A DNA stretch of 64,000 nucleotides from Anoplopoma fimbria (taxonomy: Eukaryota > Chordata > Actinopteri > Perciformes > Anoplopomatidae): NCBI RefSeq assembly GCF_027596085.1, contig NC_072464.1, positions 13,210,124 to 13,274,123 on the forward strand. Reading direction: 5' to 3'. Numbering within the stretch: the stretch's first letter is position 1; each line of letters opens with the position of its first letter. The translations under genes and the position numbers were made by a program. The notes beneath the pieces were generated by a model. The model searched no databases and was not told the DNA's origin. It was given only the letters and a program-made list of their open reading frames with translations. Shown piece after piece: positions 27,635-42,294 of the stretch.

Positions 27635-28260
27635 AAGAATCCCCATGTTACACTTTTAGAAGACACTTCACTGTGTAATGGTGTACATACATGTATTCCC
27701 CTTTTAATGTATTATTATATAGAACATTCATCAAATATCATTCATCAGGTTATTTTACAAGGAAATGAGGATGCATTAAATATAACTTGGACATACCTCC
27801 TATATGATATTATGTATTATGTAGGCTTTTAGTGCCACGGTATAATGTAAATTGAATCTTGATTTGTTGATGGTTCCGACCCATGGATGACTGATTGATT
27901 TCATGTGATTGGGGGAATCTGATCTGACCAACCTATTTCAGAACCCCAAGTTCTATTTAAAAACAAAAATTGTATTACATATTTAATAATTTTTTTCTGG
28001 CAACCATGATATCAGTTGTAATTTAATGAACTATCTCATTCTCTAAAATAGCTTGGACGTGTCAGCAAGCATGTCTGAAAAATATCAATCTTAGTGCACC
28101 AGTGCAATTAAATTGTTGAATGAAATAATCCCCCTATGTAACACTTTTATAAGACACTTTATTCATGTTGTACCTAACTTGTATTTCACTTTTTATTTGT
28201 GATTAATTATATTTGTTTATATTAGATATTCATTTTAATGTATTATAATTGTTTTTAATC
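27635..28260. repeat. Pair of old direct duplicates between UBR3 and METTL5
   Basis: About 27635-27720 and 28120-28250 share a common string (aatcccc...gtaacactttt.agaagacactt) and both lead into ttaatgtattat. The copies are diverged, with an offset near 490 bp. No gene was seen in 27378-28420. Confidence 0.45.
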
Positions 28261-28467
28261 ATTATTTATTACTTCAATTTAGCGTGTTATGTTGTTATTA
28301 GTTGTATTGTAATGAACAAATTCATATTTTCAAATATCAATTTGAAACGCTGCATACAATATATGTATTTTATAAAACAAACAAAAAAAGTGCATGGAGG
28401 AACTACTATCACGCTCTCCTGGGTCAAAGTCGGATTGTTTTGGTTGATGCACATTGCAGACATTCTT

Positions 28468-28475
28468 CCGGAAGT
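28468..28475 (+). promoter_or_regulatory. ETS-family consensus site upstream of METTL5
   Basis: The octamer CCGGAAGT, the GABPA/ELK-type ETS consensus, lies about 124 bp before the METTL5 start codon. That spacing is typical for housekeeping promoters. Binding is inferred from the motif only. Confidence 0.4.
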
Positions 28476-28529
28476 CGTCTTCCACTAAGCATTGAATATA
28501 CATTTACTGCGATAATAGCCAAAGTTTAA

Positions 28530-31095
<2,566 letters not shown>

Positions 31096-31144
31096 AGCTC
31101 TCACTGGAATGGATTTAAGTTGCCTCTGCATTTTCACTGTTTAT

Positions 31145-31150
31145 AATAAA
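31145..31150 (+). terminator. METTL5 polyadenylation signal
   Basis: AATAAA 50 bp after the METTL5 stop codon. Cleavage 10-30 nt downstream would place the transcript end at about 31160-31180, next to the SSB stop codon at 31185-31187 on the opposite strand. Confidence 0.6.
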
Positions 31151-31184
31151 TCTTTTCACAAAAATCCTGGGTGTGACCTTGTGA

Positions 31185-32318
31185 CTAAGATCCGTTTTCA
31201 GTTTTGGGAACCTTTGCTGCGGGGCCATCAGCTTCTTCTAGTTCTCTCTTTGGGGCCACAGGTTCTAGAGGAAAAGCACACAGTAGGTCCATTAGAATTA
31301 ACAATGCAAGACTCAAACCAAGTTCTGAAGCTTCAGAAGATGCTGAACTTACTGTCGTCCTCGTCATCACTTTCAAATTTCATCTTTTTGCCCTTGTACT
31401 GGCTTCTGCCATCTCTTCCATCTCTTCCATCTCTTCCACCTCTTCCCCTTCGGCCTCCTCTTCCTCCTCTGCCACCTGATCTTCCTCTGCCAGCTTTTAA
31501 GACAGACCAAATGCATTAATACAAAATCATAGATTTAATTATTGATGGTATACACATTTTTTGGGGATGTGCTGCTAAGTTTAAAACATAGTATTTACCT
31601 CTGTTTTTGGATCTGTTGTAGGATTCTTGTTGAGCTTCGATGATATTCTTAAGTTCTTCTTTCTCCTCGTCTCCCTTAAGCACCTGCCAGTTAACACTGT
31701 TGTTCTTGATTTTCAATTCCCCTCCGTTTGCCTCTTTGGCATTATCGAACGCTTCCTTTGCAATCCCGTCGAAAAGGAGGGTGCCCTTGTTGAAAGTAAA
31801 AATATATATTTTAAATGACATCTCGTCTTTTTACCCTGAGTAACAGACTTGAGTAATAGAGTTTCCTTACCTCTTTGGCCCCTCTTGTAAAATTAACCCA
31901 CTTAATCTTTCCATGGCCAGAGAACAATTCATGGAAGTCCTCTCTTGAAACATCTTCAAGCTCTCCTGAAAACTTCAGCAAACAACCCGTCTTTTCATCC
32001 AAAAGCAGACCCTGCAACACAAATGAAAAATGATTAATAAAGTGACCAGAGACCAGCGAAGCACAAAGCTTATTAGCACTAATGAGGAGCTCACCATTTC
32101 TTTATCTTCTGTGTGTTTCTGCTGTTGTTCTTTGTCCCTAAACATTTTTGGGGAAGGATGGTCAGTCATTTTCAAAAACTGTACTGAATGTTGTAGAACA
32201 GGGAGGTATTGTTTGTGTACTCACTGTTTAGCTTTTGCTTTCGACTCTGCTTTGAACTGCTTTCTCTCTTCTGCTTTCTTTACATGGTAGTCTTCTCTGC
32301 AAGCAGAACAGCAATGAC

Positions 32319-32350
<32 letters not shown>

Positions 32351-35300
32351 CAGTTATATTCAAAAGTTTGTTTGGCCCTGGACGAATTAAACATGTTAAT
32401 TTTCTAGAACAAAACTTAAACTCTGCCGGACCACACTTGAACGGTTTAGTGCAGTTTATTTCTTCTGAAAAAATTACCCCCCAAAAAATAAAAAGCAGTA
32501 CCATATCAGACCATATCGACAACACTTGTTTCATGTAGACAGTCAACAGCTTTCTATTCTAGTTTTTTGATTGAGTAATTTATGGTCATTTTAAATGACA
32601 GTACATCCATTTTTGCTGTATTAAAGAAAGAAAAGAAAAAAGGTCTGTTAAACATAGCTGTGATGTCAGACTAGAGGGGTGAGAAACCTTAGAACATACT
32701 ACATGTACTCTCTCCTGTCAAATAACTTCCATTGAGCAGAGTCATTCTGCATTCACATCTTTGAAAGTACGTCACTCCCATTTTTGATCATCTATCAGAT
32801 CTTGTGCTGACTTTATTTCTCAATCAAAATCACAGTATTTGTCCACTACAGATACATTTTAAAACCAAGAAGCAGTACAACTTACCTTGATAACACGAGC
32901 ATCTCATTGTCTTTGAATGACTTTATGTCTGTCCGTTCTAGGAACTGCTTAGAAGACTCTTCTGTGTCGAAACAGATAAACACTGATCCCTATAAAAGAA
33001 TAAATTCAAGTAATTAGAAACCTTTTTACAAATTAATTAGGAAAGCATTCAATTTGAATTGTTACATAATATGTTTCATTTACCTTGAACTGCCTTTGCA
33101 GGGTTCTCCTCATTTGAATGTTTTCTATGTTGCCTTTCGTGTTCAGCCACTCCTGAATCTCATCAAGGGAAGTTTCGAGGGGAAATCCTTTCTAGATGTG
33201 AAAAGATATTAGAATGTGTGTAAAACAAAATTAGTATACTCAAAGTGAAAAATGTACTTTTATATTTAGGAGCGCCATGATATGCTGAAGTTGGCTAGGA
33301 AAACACCTCATCTTTAGTTTAATAGAATACAAATATACACACGGTTGTCAGTTTATTAGGTACTCGTAGCCAAAGCTAATGCAGTCTAATACGACAGTCC
33401 TGTAATATATTATACCTTCAAGAAGGTTTTTGAGTGGTGTTGCTATCATTTTGTCCACCCTATTTATGTCAATGAGCGTAGGCCAAGACAGGAACACCTC
33501 TGTTCAACAGGGCTACAAACTATAGACTCCAAAATTATTACACTAGGAATTCAACTCTCTAAAACAGTTTCAATAGAATTTGAACATTATAACCTTCATA
33601 AAAGTAGAATATATCACATAACTTTTGTATTATACTGCATTGATTTTAAAACTTAAGTTTAAGTGACACAATCAAACTTCAAAGATAAATGTGTGCATGC
33701 AATTTAATTTTTTTTTACCATGTACACAGATTTGTGTTTTAGAGCGTCTTTGTAATCATCATTCACTTCTGGTAAGGGTTTGCTTGGAATCCTCCTGACT
33801 TTGGTCTTGTCTTCGCTTACTTCCAAGAGACCAGTCTTTGATTTCTGGAGAGCTTCAACAATAACGCTGGTTTCTGTAGTTAAAGTCTTCAGTCTGGGAA
33901 GAGAAAACAAATACTCTGATTTCAAAGGGGAAATAAAAGGCAGCTGAATCATTTCTACACTGCTCTTTCAATGAATTAGGGTTGATTAAAAAGAAATAAA
34001 AGTGCTGACTCACACTGACTTCTGGCTACATAAAACTCCAAATATATAGACTTTAATCAGTGGGATTTGGCCAAGTTGTCAGTAGGATGGTCTCTTATGC
34101 TAATGGCCCTACATGAATACCTCTTAAATTCAGCAGAATGTCACTTTGTGTATGCCGGTGTGGCTAGGGACAGGGTGGGGTCATGTGTTAATCTTGCCCT
34201 ACTTTTCATGAGTCATACAAAGGCTCCACAAACTGTTAAGTCATCTCTACCTTTGTCTCTAGTTTTAAGTTGATGTTGCCCTATCCTGTTATTGAAGCAT
34301 CAGTATCTGATTCAGTCATGTCATGGAGATGAGACCCAAATCAGGGATGTCAAATCAAAGAATTCCTCAGCTGTTAAAAAGAAAGCACACCTGTACATTG
34401 CAAACAATTTCACCACAGCCCTTGAGAAGTTAACTATTTCCACATTTCTGAGGGACTACAGTAGTCTTCAGTGGATTACTTTTAGGACTCAATGATCTCC
34501 CACAATTCCTTGTGGTTGAAGGTGTGATCAGAATAACAGAGGTCACCATAACAATGAAATAACAGCAGCGCGATTGCAGGTAAACACTAAAATCCCCAAC
34601 AGTAAAAGCACACATGGAGCCATCATCACTGTTATTGCTGGACTCATCTGCCTAAGATGCTCATGCACACGTTTGTCTCAAAATGCTACGACAGATACAA
34701 CTTTTAGAGGGTGGTAAAACATGGGACTAGATGGGAATTGCACTAAAGCAAAGACAGTCAGATCATGTCATATCAGTTAGCTTTCTTTAATTCATTTGCT
34801 TCAGCTAAATTTCTTGTGTTATCAGGTTGAATAACTGGATTGACATGACTTTATTTATAACACAATGTCTTCCCAGGTCATTCAAACCACACAAACTGTG
34901 TTGAGCTTATGCAAAAGGGATGCCCCTTGAAACCCGGTTCTAACCAGGAATCTGTTCTAAATTAGTAAAAACCTGGAGTATTGATAAAGTTCAAAAGCAA
35001 CGGCTCTGCTATTGGTACTGAAGAAGTTACTGAGTGAGATCTCTGTGGAAAACAGCAGCATCGCAAACCTCCTCTCTGTGTCTCTGTGGCCGTCATTGCC
35101 TGAGGGGCAGAGTTGTGCTTTACTCTGACACACACACCGACTCCAGCTCAGTACAGCGTGAGACACATCATGGCAGAGAGGAGAAAAAGATCCAAAGTGC
35201 ACAAATGCAATAAAACCCTCCAAGTAAGGGAGGTAATGCCAGTAATGTATCAAAACATTTGGCAAACAAGGATAACATTCACTTGCAGAAATTAGTTTTC

Positions 35301-35883
35301 GACTGTTTGCCGAGCAGTCGTCCATCCTCGTTTTGCTGCAAGTAACATTAACGATGCCATACAGAGCTTTCTAATAGGAATAGTCTAATAAATGAAAGCT
35401 AATTTAATGAACGTGACTGTACTGTAAAGTTTTTGCAACTATTTGTATTGCTGCTCAAGAAAGACTATTTGTTTACATAGAAGAATAAAGCAATGCTGTT
35501 TGTTTTCTTATTTAATTGTATTTTTTACTCACAATGTAATCAAAAAGAACCAATAATAGTATCGATAAGGAACCAAACAGATAAGCAGCATTGATAAAAG
35601 TATTAGTATCGATAATACTAACCTAACAATTCCCATCCCTACAAAGGATAGCTTTAGTGAATGAATGACATCAACACTAGTATTCGTTTTACAGCAGAGA
35701 ATGCGATAAAGACCGGGATTACAAACCTGTTGAATTTGAGCATCGTCTCCAAAGGCACCCAGCCGTCATCAAGTTGCAATTGTTCTTTGAGAAACTTGTC
35801 TCTTGGAAGATTGTGATCACCGAAGTAGTACTAGAGATGGGAAAAGATACATTTTTAGAGCTGAATTTAAAGTGACTTTTACT

Positions 35884-35936
<53 letters not shown>

Positions 35937-36010
35937 TAAAATCACAATACCTCTATTTGTCGTGCCACTTTCAGCTCAATTGGAGACATCTGTTCTTTAT
36001 TTTCTGCCAT
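31185..36010 (-). CDS. SSB: SSB, lupus La protein (small RNA-binding chaperone)
   Basis: La binds the UUU-3'OH ends of RNA polymerase III transcripts (pre-tRNA, 5S, U6) in the nucleus, protects them and assists folding. Coding exons: 36010-35951, 35830-35727, 33893-33719, 33191-33084, 32989-32886, 32296-32225, 32137-32095, 32011-31871, 31785-31599, 31493-31353 and 31264-31185. They sum to 404 codons plus stop (human 408). The La motif covers about residues 8-95 ([17 protein letters not shown] is its hallmark). RRM1 is about 112-185 with KGFPL and GSVFICF. The atypical RRM2 is about 220-330 ([20 protein letters not shown]). The tail has an RG-rich segment (332-360), an acidic patch and the basic [17 protein letters not shown] nuclear-localisation-like end. 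The RG-rich segment differs from the lysine/glycine-rich human counterpart. A noncoding first exon probably lies near 37381. Confidence 0.96.
31410..31440 (-). repeat. Nine-base coding repeat in SSB exon 11
   Basis: Three tandem copies of GGAAGAGAT encode (GRD)3 inside the RG-rich tail of La. Such purine minisatellites are prone to gain and loss of units, so the tail length may vary between individuals or species. Confidence 0.7.
32319..32347. repeat. (ATT)n microsatellite in SSB intron
   Basis: About nine perfect ATT units in the intron between SSB exons 6 and 7, 22 bp from the exon edge at 32296. Confidence 0.85.
33340..33550. repeat. Diverged dispersed fish repeat in SSB intron
   Basis: The stretch beginning cagtttattaggtactcgta, with aatgcagtctaatacgacag and the closing caacagggctacaaactatagactcc, belongs to a dispersed repeat that I recognise from fish introns. 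A related fragment, cagtttattggggacatcta, lies at about 62902-62990 in PPIG. The class is uncertain. Confidence 0.5.
35887..35932. repeat. (GA)n/(CT)n microsatellite filling a 120-bp SSB intron
   Basis: About 23 perfect GA units. On the coding strand this is a CT tract that starts 18 nt after the donor of SSB exon 2 and makes up nearly 40% of the intron at 35831-35950. Confidence 0.9.
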
Positions 36011-36060
36011 GATTGTTCTGTGTAGGAAACAGTAACCCAAACAATTGGTAACATATCAAT

Positions 36061-36345
36061 AAGATAAGATAAGATAATCCTTTATTAGTCCCGCAGCGGG
36101 GAAATTTGCACTTACAACAGCGCAGAGTATAGTGCACACAAGAGACATAGCAGAAGAAGACAAGCTAAAAATAAAAATAAAAAATAAAAAAATAAAAAAT
36201 GAAAAAAATAAAAATAAAATAAAACAAGTATTATAAATAAGCAATAAAAAAACAGTAGAAAAAACAACAATAACTGAAATACTATATTTACAGACAGAGA
36301 AAAAAAAAAAAAAACTATTTCAACTACTTTTAACTTTTTTAACCA
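36061..36345 (-). repeat. GATA-tailed LINE 3' end (copy 1) in SSB intron 1
   Basis: Read on the minus strand, it ends in a core of about 40 bases (ctgcgggactaataaaggat and on) followed by TTATC repeats. It shares its upstream body with copies at 51190 and 54283. It is 5'-truncated, as expected for target-primed reverse transcription, and has no coding capacity. It sits about 45 bp upstream of the SSB coding exon 2 acceptor. Confidence 0.7.
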
Positions 36346-37380
36346 TTATTGCACAGTGCAATGTGCAATCATATTTCATATGAGAAAACAAGTAGTATAT
36401 CTAAAGAAAAAGAAAAAAATTGACAATCATGCAAAAAACCTTTGTTAAATATCACATTTTTTAATGTTTGGTTCAATTTGAGGAAGCCACTTTGGACTGT
36501 GGGAAAACTGCCATTTTATAAACTGAACTATTTATCTAAAAAAAATGATCACTAGTTCCCTTCCTAATACGTTTATATAGATGACACATCAAACTATCCA
36601 CATTAGTCTATTCCATTGTTTCCACTGTATTAGAGAACAGCTGTGTGGATATAATCAACATTTTGCATATTGTCTGCAGGGCCAAATACCACGAGGTTTT
36701 TCTTTTTCTTTTTGAATGAACCAAACTTGTATTGCACTCTAAAGAATTCAAAACCAGCAACGCTAGCAGCTCTTCTCTGGGCTCAACTATGTGCATTATC
36801 ATTCCGAAAAGTCATTTATAATAATTGGTAACAGCCCATTAGCAGGATTAACAAACTGGTTTTATATACTGAACAGCTTGACCCAGTAACTAAAATCAAA
36901 AAAACCCAATTCAAAAATAACTATATACATATGAAAATTAGCATACAATTGGCATGAAGACAAACGTTTCATTGTATCCTGATGCAATGTTGCTAACAAC
37001 TTGATGGCTAACGTGTTAGCTTAGCTTCAGTGATCAGCTGCAGCTGTACACCGGCCACGCTGTGTGTTCGTACCGCAGACTGCAGCTACATGGTTTGTGC
37101 ACGAAAAGCTAAGTCATGCAGCTTATTAAGACCTGCAATGGTGACAGAACCGGTTTTATTCAGTGGGACATGTAGTTAGCCGCTAAATACCTCAGTACAT
37201 AATGTTGAATTAGTCAACACACTTTGCGTTACTCCATACTAGCAAAAGCACGCTGCCCACACATGCTAGACGAGAATGCCTCACGTTACTGTTATTTTAT
37301 AAACCTACAGAACATTTAAAAGAATATACAAAATAAACCATAAACGCCCTCTCACTCTTCACCCGAAATTGTATACTTAC
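36346..37380. other. Rest of SSB intron 1; no gene seen
   Basis: AT-rich intron between the presumed noncoding exon 1 and the exon with the start codon. No recognised coding or RNA feature. Confidence 0.5.
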
Positions 37381-37500
37381 GAAACGTTTAATGTCCGCTA
37401 GCAGCACTTTGAACCGTTCAAACCAAAAGAGTTCACTTCGATCCTCGCACGTTGTGGAAATGCGTGCTACGGAACACACCGAGGGCCAAAAAGAGTTCGT
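37381..37500 (-). other. SSB: Probable noncoding first exon and promoter of SSB
   Basis: The coding exon 2 of SSB starts with an acceptor (ctacacag) seven bases before its ATG, so an upstream leader exon must exist. The best donor is gtaagt at 37375-37380, preceded by a stretch with locally higher GC content at 37381-37500. The exact 5' end is not visible. Confidence 0.45.
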
Positions 37501-37699
37501 CCCCGCGTTTCTCCGGCTGCTGGGACCTGAGCAGCTGCAGACACTAATATATATATATATCATAATATCTGTGTGATGGAGGTCACAGCGTCTGGGTGTC
37601 GCTGTAACTACAGGGATGATGACAAAACATGAGCTGGCATTTATTATTTAGCTATTGTTTGAATAGTAAGTCATTTTACAGGAACCAGTTATTAGTTGT

Positions 37700-37900
37700 A
37701 TTTTATTAATTAAGCTTTATCTATATATATATATCATTTCACAATTGTATTTTGTTTTAATTTGTACTTAAATGTATTCCAATATATATATGTGTGTTTA
37801 TATATATATATTTTATATATATATATATACTGGTAAATATTCCAATATATATATATATGGTATATATATATATATGTGTATTTGTGTTTGTGTTTGTGTG
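37700..37900. repeat. AT microsatellite-rich block
   Basis: Several (TA)n runs separated by short identical linkers (ttccaatatatata), followed by a GTGTTTGT-rich run. Simple-sequence DNA only, in the SSB-KLHL23 spacer. Confidence 0.75.
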
Positions 37901-37904
37901 TGTG

Positions 37905-38380
37905 TTTCATCACAGGCAGTGGTACTGCTTGTACTTTACTTGAGTATTTCCATTTTTTGCCACTTTGTGCTTTTACTCCACCACATGTCAGATGGAAGTA
38001 GTGTGGGAAGTATACTACATTTATTTATTTATTTATTCATTCATCTCTTTTCTTACATTTATTTTAACTTTAGGATATAATAAACTAATGAATTATGTTT
38101 TATCATATATTTCTGTAAACTACCTAGTTATCAGTTGAAATTAGTCTGCCTTCACCAACTACAACATTAAAGTGATGAAAAATTCATCACTACTTATAAT
38201 CTAATAATATAATATAAATTATCTTATCTCTGCACTTTAATAGAACATATAAATATATTTCATTGCCAGTGCTTTTGCACTACTTTTAATGTTTTGAATG
38301 CAGGGCTTTTACTTTAAACAGGGCCTTTTTACACTTTGGTATTGCTCTTCCACCACTTGTCCCGGGCGTAAAGGGGAAAT
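37905..38380. repeat. Old dispersed repeat between SSB and KLHL23
   Basis: The phrase ttgtactttacttgagtatt, with tccatttt and cttttactccaccaca, is part of a repeat family that I recognise as common in teleost intergenic DNA. Related fragments flank the Tc1 element at 42820-43270 and 44985-45085. No gene was recognised between 37500 and the KLHL23 poly(A) signal. Confidence 0.45.
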
Positions 38381-38829
38381 AGATTTTGTGTTGATTGTTG
38401 TCCAATGGAAAAAGAGAATGCTGTTACATTCTGTATGCTCTGATCAAAGATTCAAGCCAAAATGTGGGAGAAGTTTTGTAAGTCTGGTGAGAAAACAGTT
38501 TTGGGAAACAAGACATTGCATTTCTATATTGAAGCAAGCAAACAAGCACACCAATTAACATTTTGTAATATTAAATTTGTAACATGTTTTTCCACATTTT
38601 TTTACTAATGTAATGCACTTTTAATTGCATTTTTTCTTAAAATTGAACTACAACAACTTGTATCTAATGTTATATAAAACAGTCTATGACAGTCTATTTA
38701 GGATGGAGGCAAACATAAGTCTCACTGTGACTGTTTAAAAACAATGTGATAAAAACCTATGTACTCCAATGTACCGTTTACAGAGCTCACCTATGAATTC
38801 AGGCAGAAATCACATAATACTGGTAGTGA

Positions 38830-38835
38830 TTTATT
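38830..38835 (-). terminator. KLHL23 polyadenylation signal
   Basis: AATAAA on the minus strand, 390 bp after the KLHL23 stop codon and the first consensus signal found there. It would give a 3' UTR of about 410 nt. Confidence 0.55.
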
Positions 38836-39224
38836 TAATCCAGTAATAGTACAGGTCTATTAATAAAGGGAAATCATTATTTGGAGCATCCTTGAACATC
38901 AGTGCGTTGGATTTTGTGTCTATGTAAAGTGGATTTGGATAATACTCATATACAGTCATCTTCTTTCTCTTCTCAGTCTTTCCTTCCAATCTATAAAAAC
39001 AGAAATACCCCAAAAATAAAGTGCTAAGTAGGAAACCCCTGAGTTAATTATAATAATAATTATATTCACAGTTGGCAAATGTGTAGCTCTCTATAACAGC
39101 AGTTATACAGGGCTAACTCGACATCATGTGTGATAGTGTATCTGATATTTGCAGACTTTGAAAAAAAGAGTTCAGTTCACAATCTGATCCATTTGGCACA
39201 AAATGATGTGATAAGGGTTTGACA

Positions 39225-41940
39225 CTAAACACTGTAAACACAAACACTTCCATGTGATCTGGCTGGGCTTGGAAGATTCCCCACAATCTCCCAAGAGTCC
39301 AGCTCCGGGTCATATTTCTCAATGGTCTGCAGATAAGTCCCTTTTGAGTAGGAGTATCCCCCTGTTACATAAATACAACCATTAATCACCACCGCCCCGC
39401 ACTCCATCCTCCTCTCCTTCATCACTGATATTGATCTCCACTCGTCTCTCTCTATGTCGTAGCAGTCTGCGACGGTCGTCTGTCCACCCACCAAATACAG
39501 CTTGTTGTTGAGAGACACAGAACAAAGCCCGTACTCTGAAAACAGGATTTCAAATCAGATTACAGTATTCAGCATATTTTCATTTCTATCTCTTCCTCTT
39601 TTTCTGTTACCTGGATGGGGACTTATTGCAATGATGCTCCACTCGTTGACATCTGGCTTGTAGACTTGGATTTTTTCATAGGTGCAGTTTCCTCTGTACC
39701 CATAGTGACCTCCGGTCACATAGATTTGATCTCCCATGACGCAGGCAGTGGCATTTCCGACACCTTCAAAGGAAACAGAGGTTATTGGTATCATTAGATC
39801 AACCACTCACGTCTAGATAATGTAAATAACTTAACCCTGCAATCATTTATTTTTTGACCTTATGGAGGAAGCGCCATATCACCTTATACAGTTGATATAA
39901 TTGAATTTGTTAGTTACTTATTTACACATTCAGTAGATCTGGAACAATTTAAGCAGCAATGTGGGTTTGTGGTGTTTCCTGCTACTTGGCCACTGTAAGT
40001 CCAATATTCACTCTTCTTTCAGTTCTGTTTTGCTCTCCATCACCTCCAGAGAGAAATATCTGCTGCTAAATGCTTAACTGTGTTCACTAGCTAGCTAACT
40101 AAATGTGTTTGTCTGTCTCTTGGTTCTGGGCAGCCAGTAGCGTACAGTGGGTCTATCAGAGCTGTTCCCACTAAAACCATCTGCCTGTGTCCAAAAACGG
40201 GGTTGATTACATCAGTGGGATTGAACTAATGCAATCAAGTTGTGGGCGATTAAACCAAAACAATGAGTGAAAAATGATCAGAACATCAGCAGAGTTGGGT
40301 GACAATGCTTTGTGTGTTGTCAATAGGAGCGACCACTTTCACACACGAAGAGTCATGTGATCCAGATTTAATGTGAAAATATTCATTAGTGCATCTTTAA
40401 GTTGATTTTTTTATTTTTTAAATGCATTATTTATCATTTCATTTCCTCTTCTCAGTCTTTCAGCTATATCTAGGTTCAGAAGATGATTCCATTGTCATGA
40501 CAACTGAGCAAACTCCATCTACTGATTAAGGACCCAGGATGTGGCTGAAAGCTCAGAAAGAAATTCTTGATCTGAAACAGCAGTTAAAAAGAAGAACAGT
40601 CTTCCAAAAATATTCATTTAGAAGCTGTTCAGGAGCTTTGAATCAAATCACATGATCTCCATCAACAGATAGAAGGTAAAGAATGAATGAGGAAGGACTT
40701 AATATCTTTGCATACCTTGTATCATTTTGGCCAAAGGGGACCATTTCTTTTTCAATGGATCATAATATTCTGTGTCTTGCTCTGGAGCTCCTCCTCTGTA
40801 TCCTCCAATGGCGTAAATACAGCCGTGCAACGCCACAGAGCAATGGTAGTATCTCGCTGTGATCATGGGGCAGCCCTCGGTCCATTCATCATAGTCACAG
40901 TTATAAACCGAAACTGTGTCCAGAGCCTCAACAGTGTTTGTCCTGTACCCACCAGTCACATAGATATTTGCTCCAAGTAAACTGACGCTGTAGCTCTCTT
41001 TTGAGTGTTCAGGCATGTCTTTTCCTTGCACCCAGGTATTGCTGATAGGATCCCATATATGAACCTCACAAAGAGGGTGCCAGTAGTAACCGCCGATGAT
41101 ATACATGCTGGAAGACATTTTTCTGCTTGCAGACACGTCTTTGCCGTTTGACCTTAAAGCCTTAACGATCATAGATTTAAAAACGTCTTCACTGCTCAGC
41201 AAGCGATGTCTGTGCACCTCTAAAGTAGCCTTGAAATAAATCTCATCAAGGTCTAGATGGATGGAGCGCAGCAACTCTGCAGAACAGTGAACACGATTAT
41301 CCAAGTCATGGGTCACCCATTTGGCTACAGCATCTATCAACACTTCATCCCTCTGCACGGTGAGGTTCTGAGCAGCCAAAACCGATCTCATCTTCCCACG
41401 ATCCAGCTCGAGGAACTCCTCCTGCTGAATGAGCTCCGTGAACCTGCTCAGCATCACTCTGCGGGCCTCCCTCTCCAGGCCGGAGCACAGGTGCAGCTCA
41501 GCGAAAGCGTGCATCCCCAAGCAGTTGTCCACATCCAGGAGGCGAACGAGAAACTCCTCACAAGCTTGTTTCACAGGAATGAACTGCAGCAGGTCTGCAG
41601 CCTCCAGCAGGCTCTGCACGTTGCTCTGAGTGATGCACAGATGGGCCGTGTACACGTAGTTCAACAGAGCATCCAGGACCCCGCAGTCCACCCCGGTGAG
41701 CGTGATGACGCTGTTTGACCTCTCCCTCATGTCAGCTGTGAACATGACTTTGAAATAGGAGCTGCGGGCTGACAGCAGAGCCTTGTGGCAGTGAAACACC
41801 TGTCCGGACTCGCCACATTGCAGAGCAATGTCTGTAAACAGGCCACTAATGTAGAAATGTCTCAGGGCATCCAGGAGCACCGCTGGGTGGTCGCCATCAC
41901 AGAAGTCCTGTGTGTAGATGTCAGCTTGCTTATGTGACAT
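39225..41940 (-). CDS. KLHL23: KLHL23, BTB-BACK-Kelch protein
   Basis: Kelch-like proteins of this layout act as substrate adaptors for Cullin-3 ubiquitin ligases. Coding exons are 41940-40716, 39763-39611 and 39535-39225, giving 562 aa plus stop (human 558). The BTB domain is about residues 30-135 (LFTDIALQC, FHCHKALLSARSSYFKVMF). The BACK domain is about 140-245 (ACEEFLVRLLDVDNCLGMHAFAE). Kelch repeats follow from about residue 300 with repeated GGY/GGH motifs (YIIGGYYWHPL, YVTGGYRTN, YAIGGYRGG, YVTGGHYGYRG, YLVGGQTT, YVTGGYSYSKG). The start at MSHKQADIY is preceded by a tctccacag acceptor, so a leader exon lies upstream (about 42112). An in-frame upstream methionine at 42027 would be in the intron and is not the start. 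Confidence 0.96.
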
Positions 41941-42111
41941 AGTATCTGTGGAGAACACATGAAAACATGTCAGTGCACCAATGACACAACCTAGTGTAAA
42001 CACTGGCAGCAAAGCAAAGCAAAGCAAAGCAACATCGTGGTGTCAAAAGCTTTTTTTTTCTTCTTTACAATTGTATTCATAAAACAGAAGGCTACATTCA
42101 GGTAAGCTTAC

Positions 42112-42195
42112 CTCTCATCCTATTTCCACCAATGGCCCCGTGTTGTTCAGCGCTCGACAGTGCGTCCTCTATTTGAACGCTCCTCTTTAAAAAAA
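42112..42195 (-). other. KLHL23: Probable noncoding first exon of KLHL23
   Basis: A consensus donor gtaagc (42106-42111) precedes this stretch on the minus strand and pairs with the acceptor at 41946. That makes a 166-bp first intron containing a (GCAAA)5 run near 42008-42032. The transcription start is not visible. Confidence 0.45.
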
Positions 42196-42294
42196 AAAAA
42201 AACAACCTCACACACACGAACCTCAATTTAGCTCGTGCAGGACTGTCGCAGGCAGGACTGTCCTATTTTGGTATTTATGTGCAGCGGCCATCCC

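Noticed and set aside
41257..41718. Plus-strand 153-codon frame opposite KLHL23
   Set aside because: It is an antisense shadow of the BTB/BACK coding region, with no homology.
41941..42027. Upstream in-frame methionine of KLHL23
   Set aside because: An acceptor (tctccacag) lies between it and MSHKQADIY, so it is intronic sequence.
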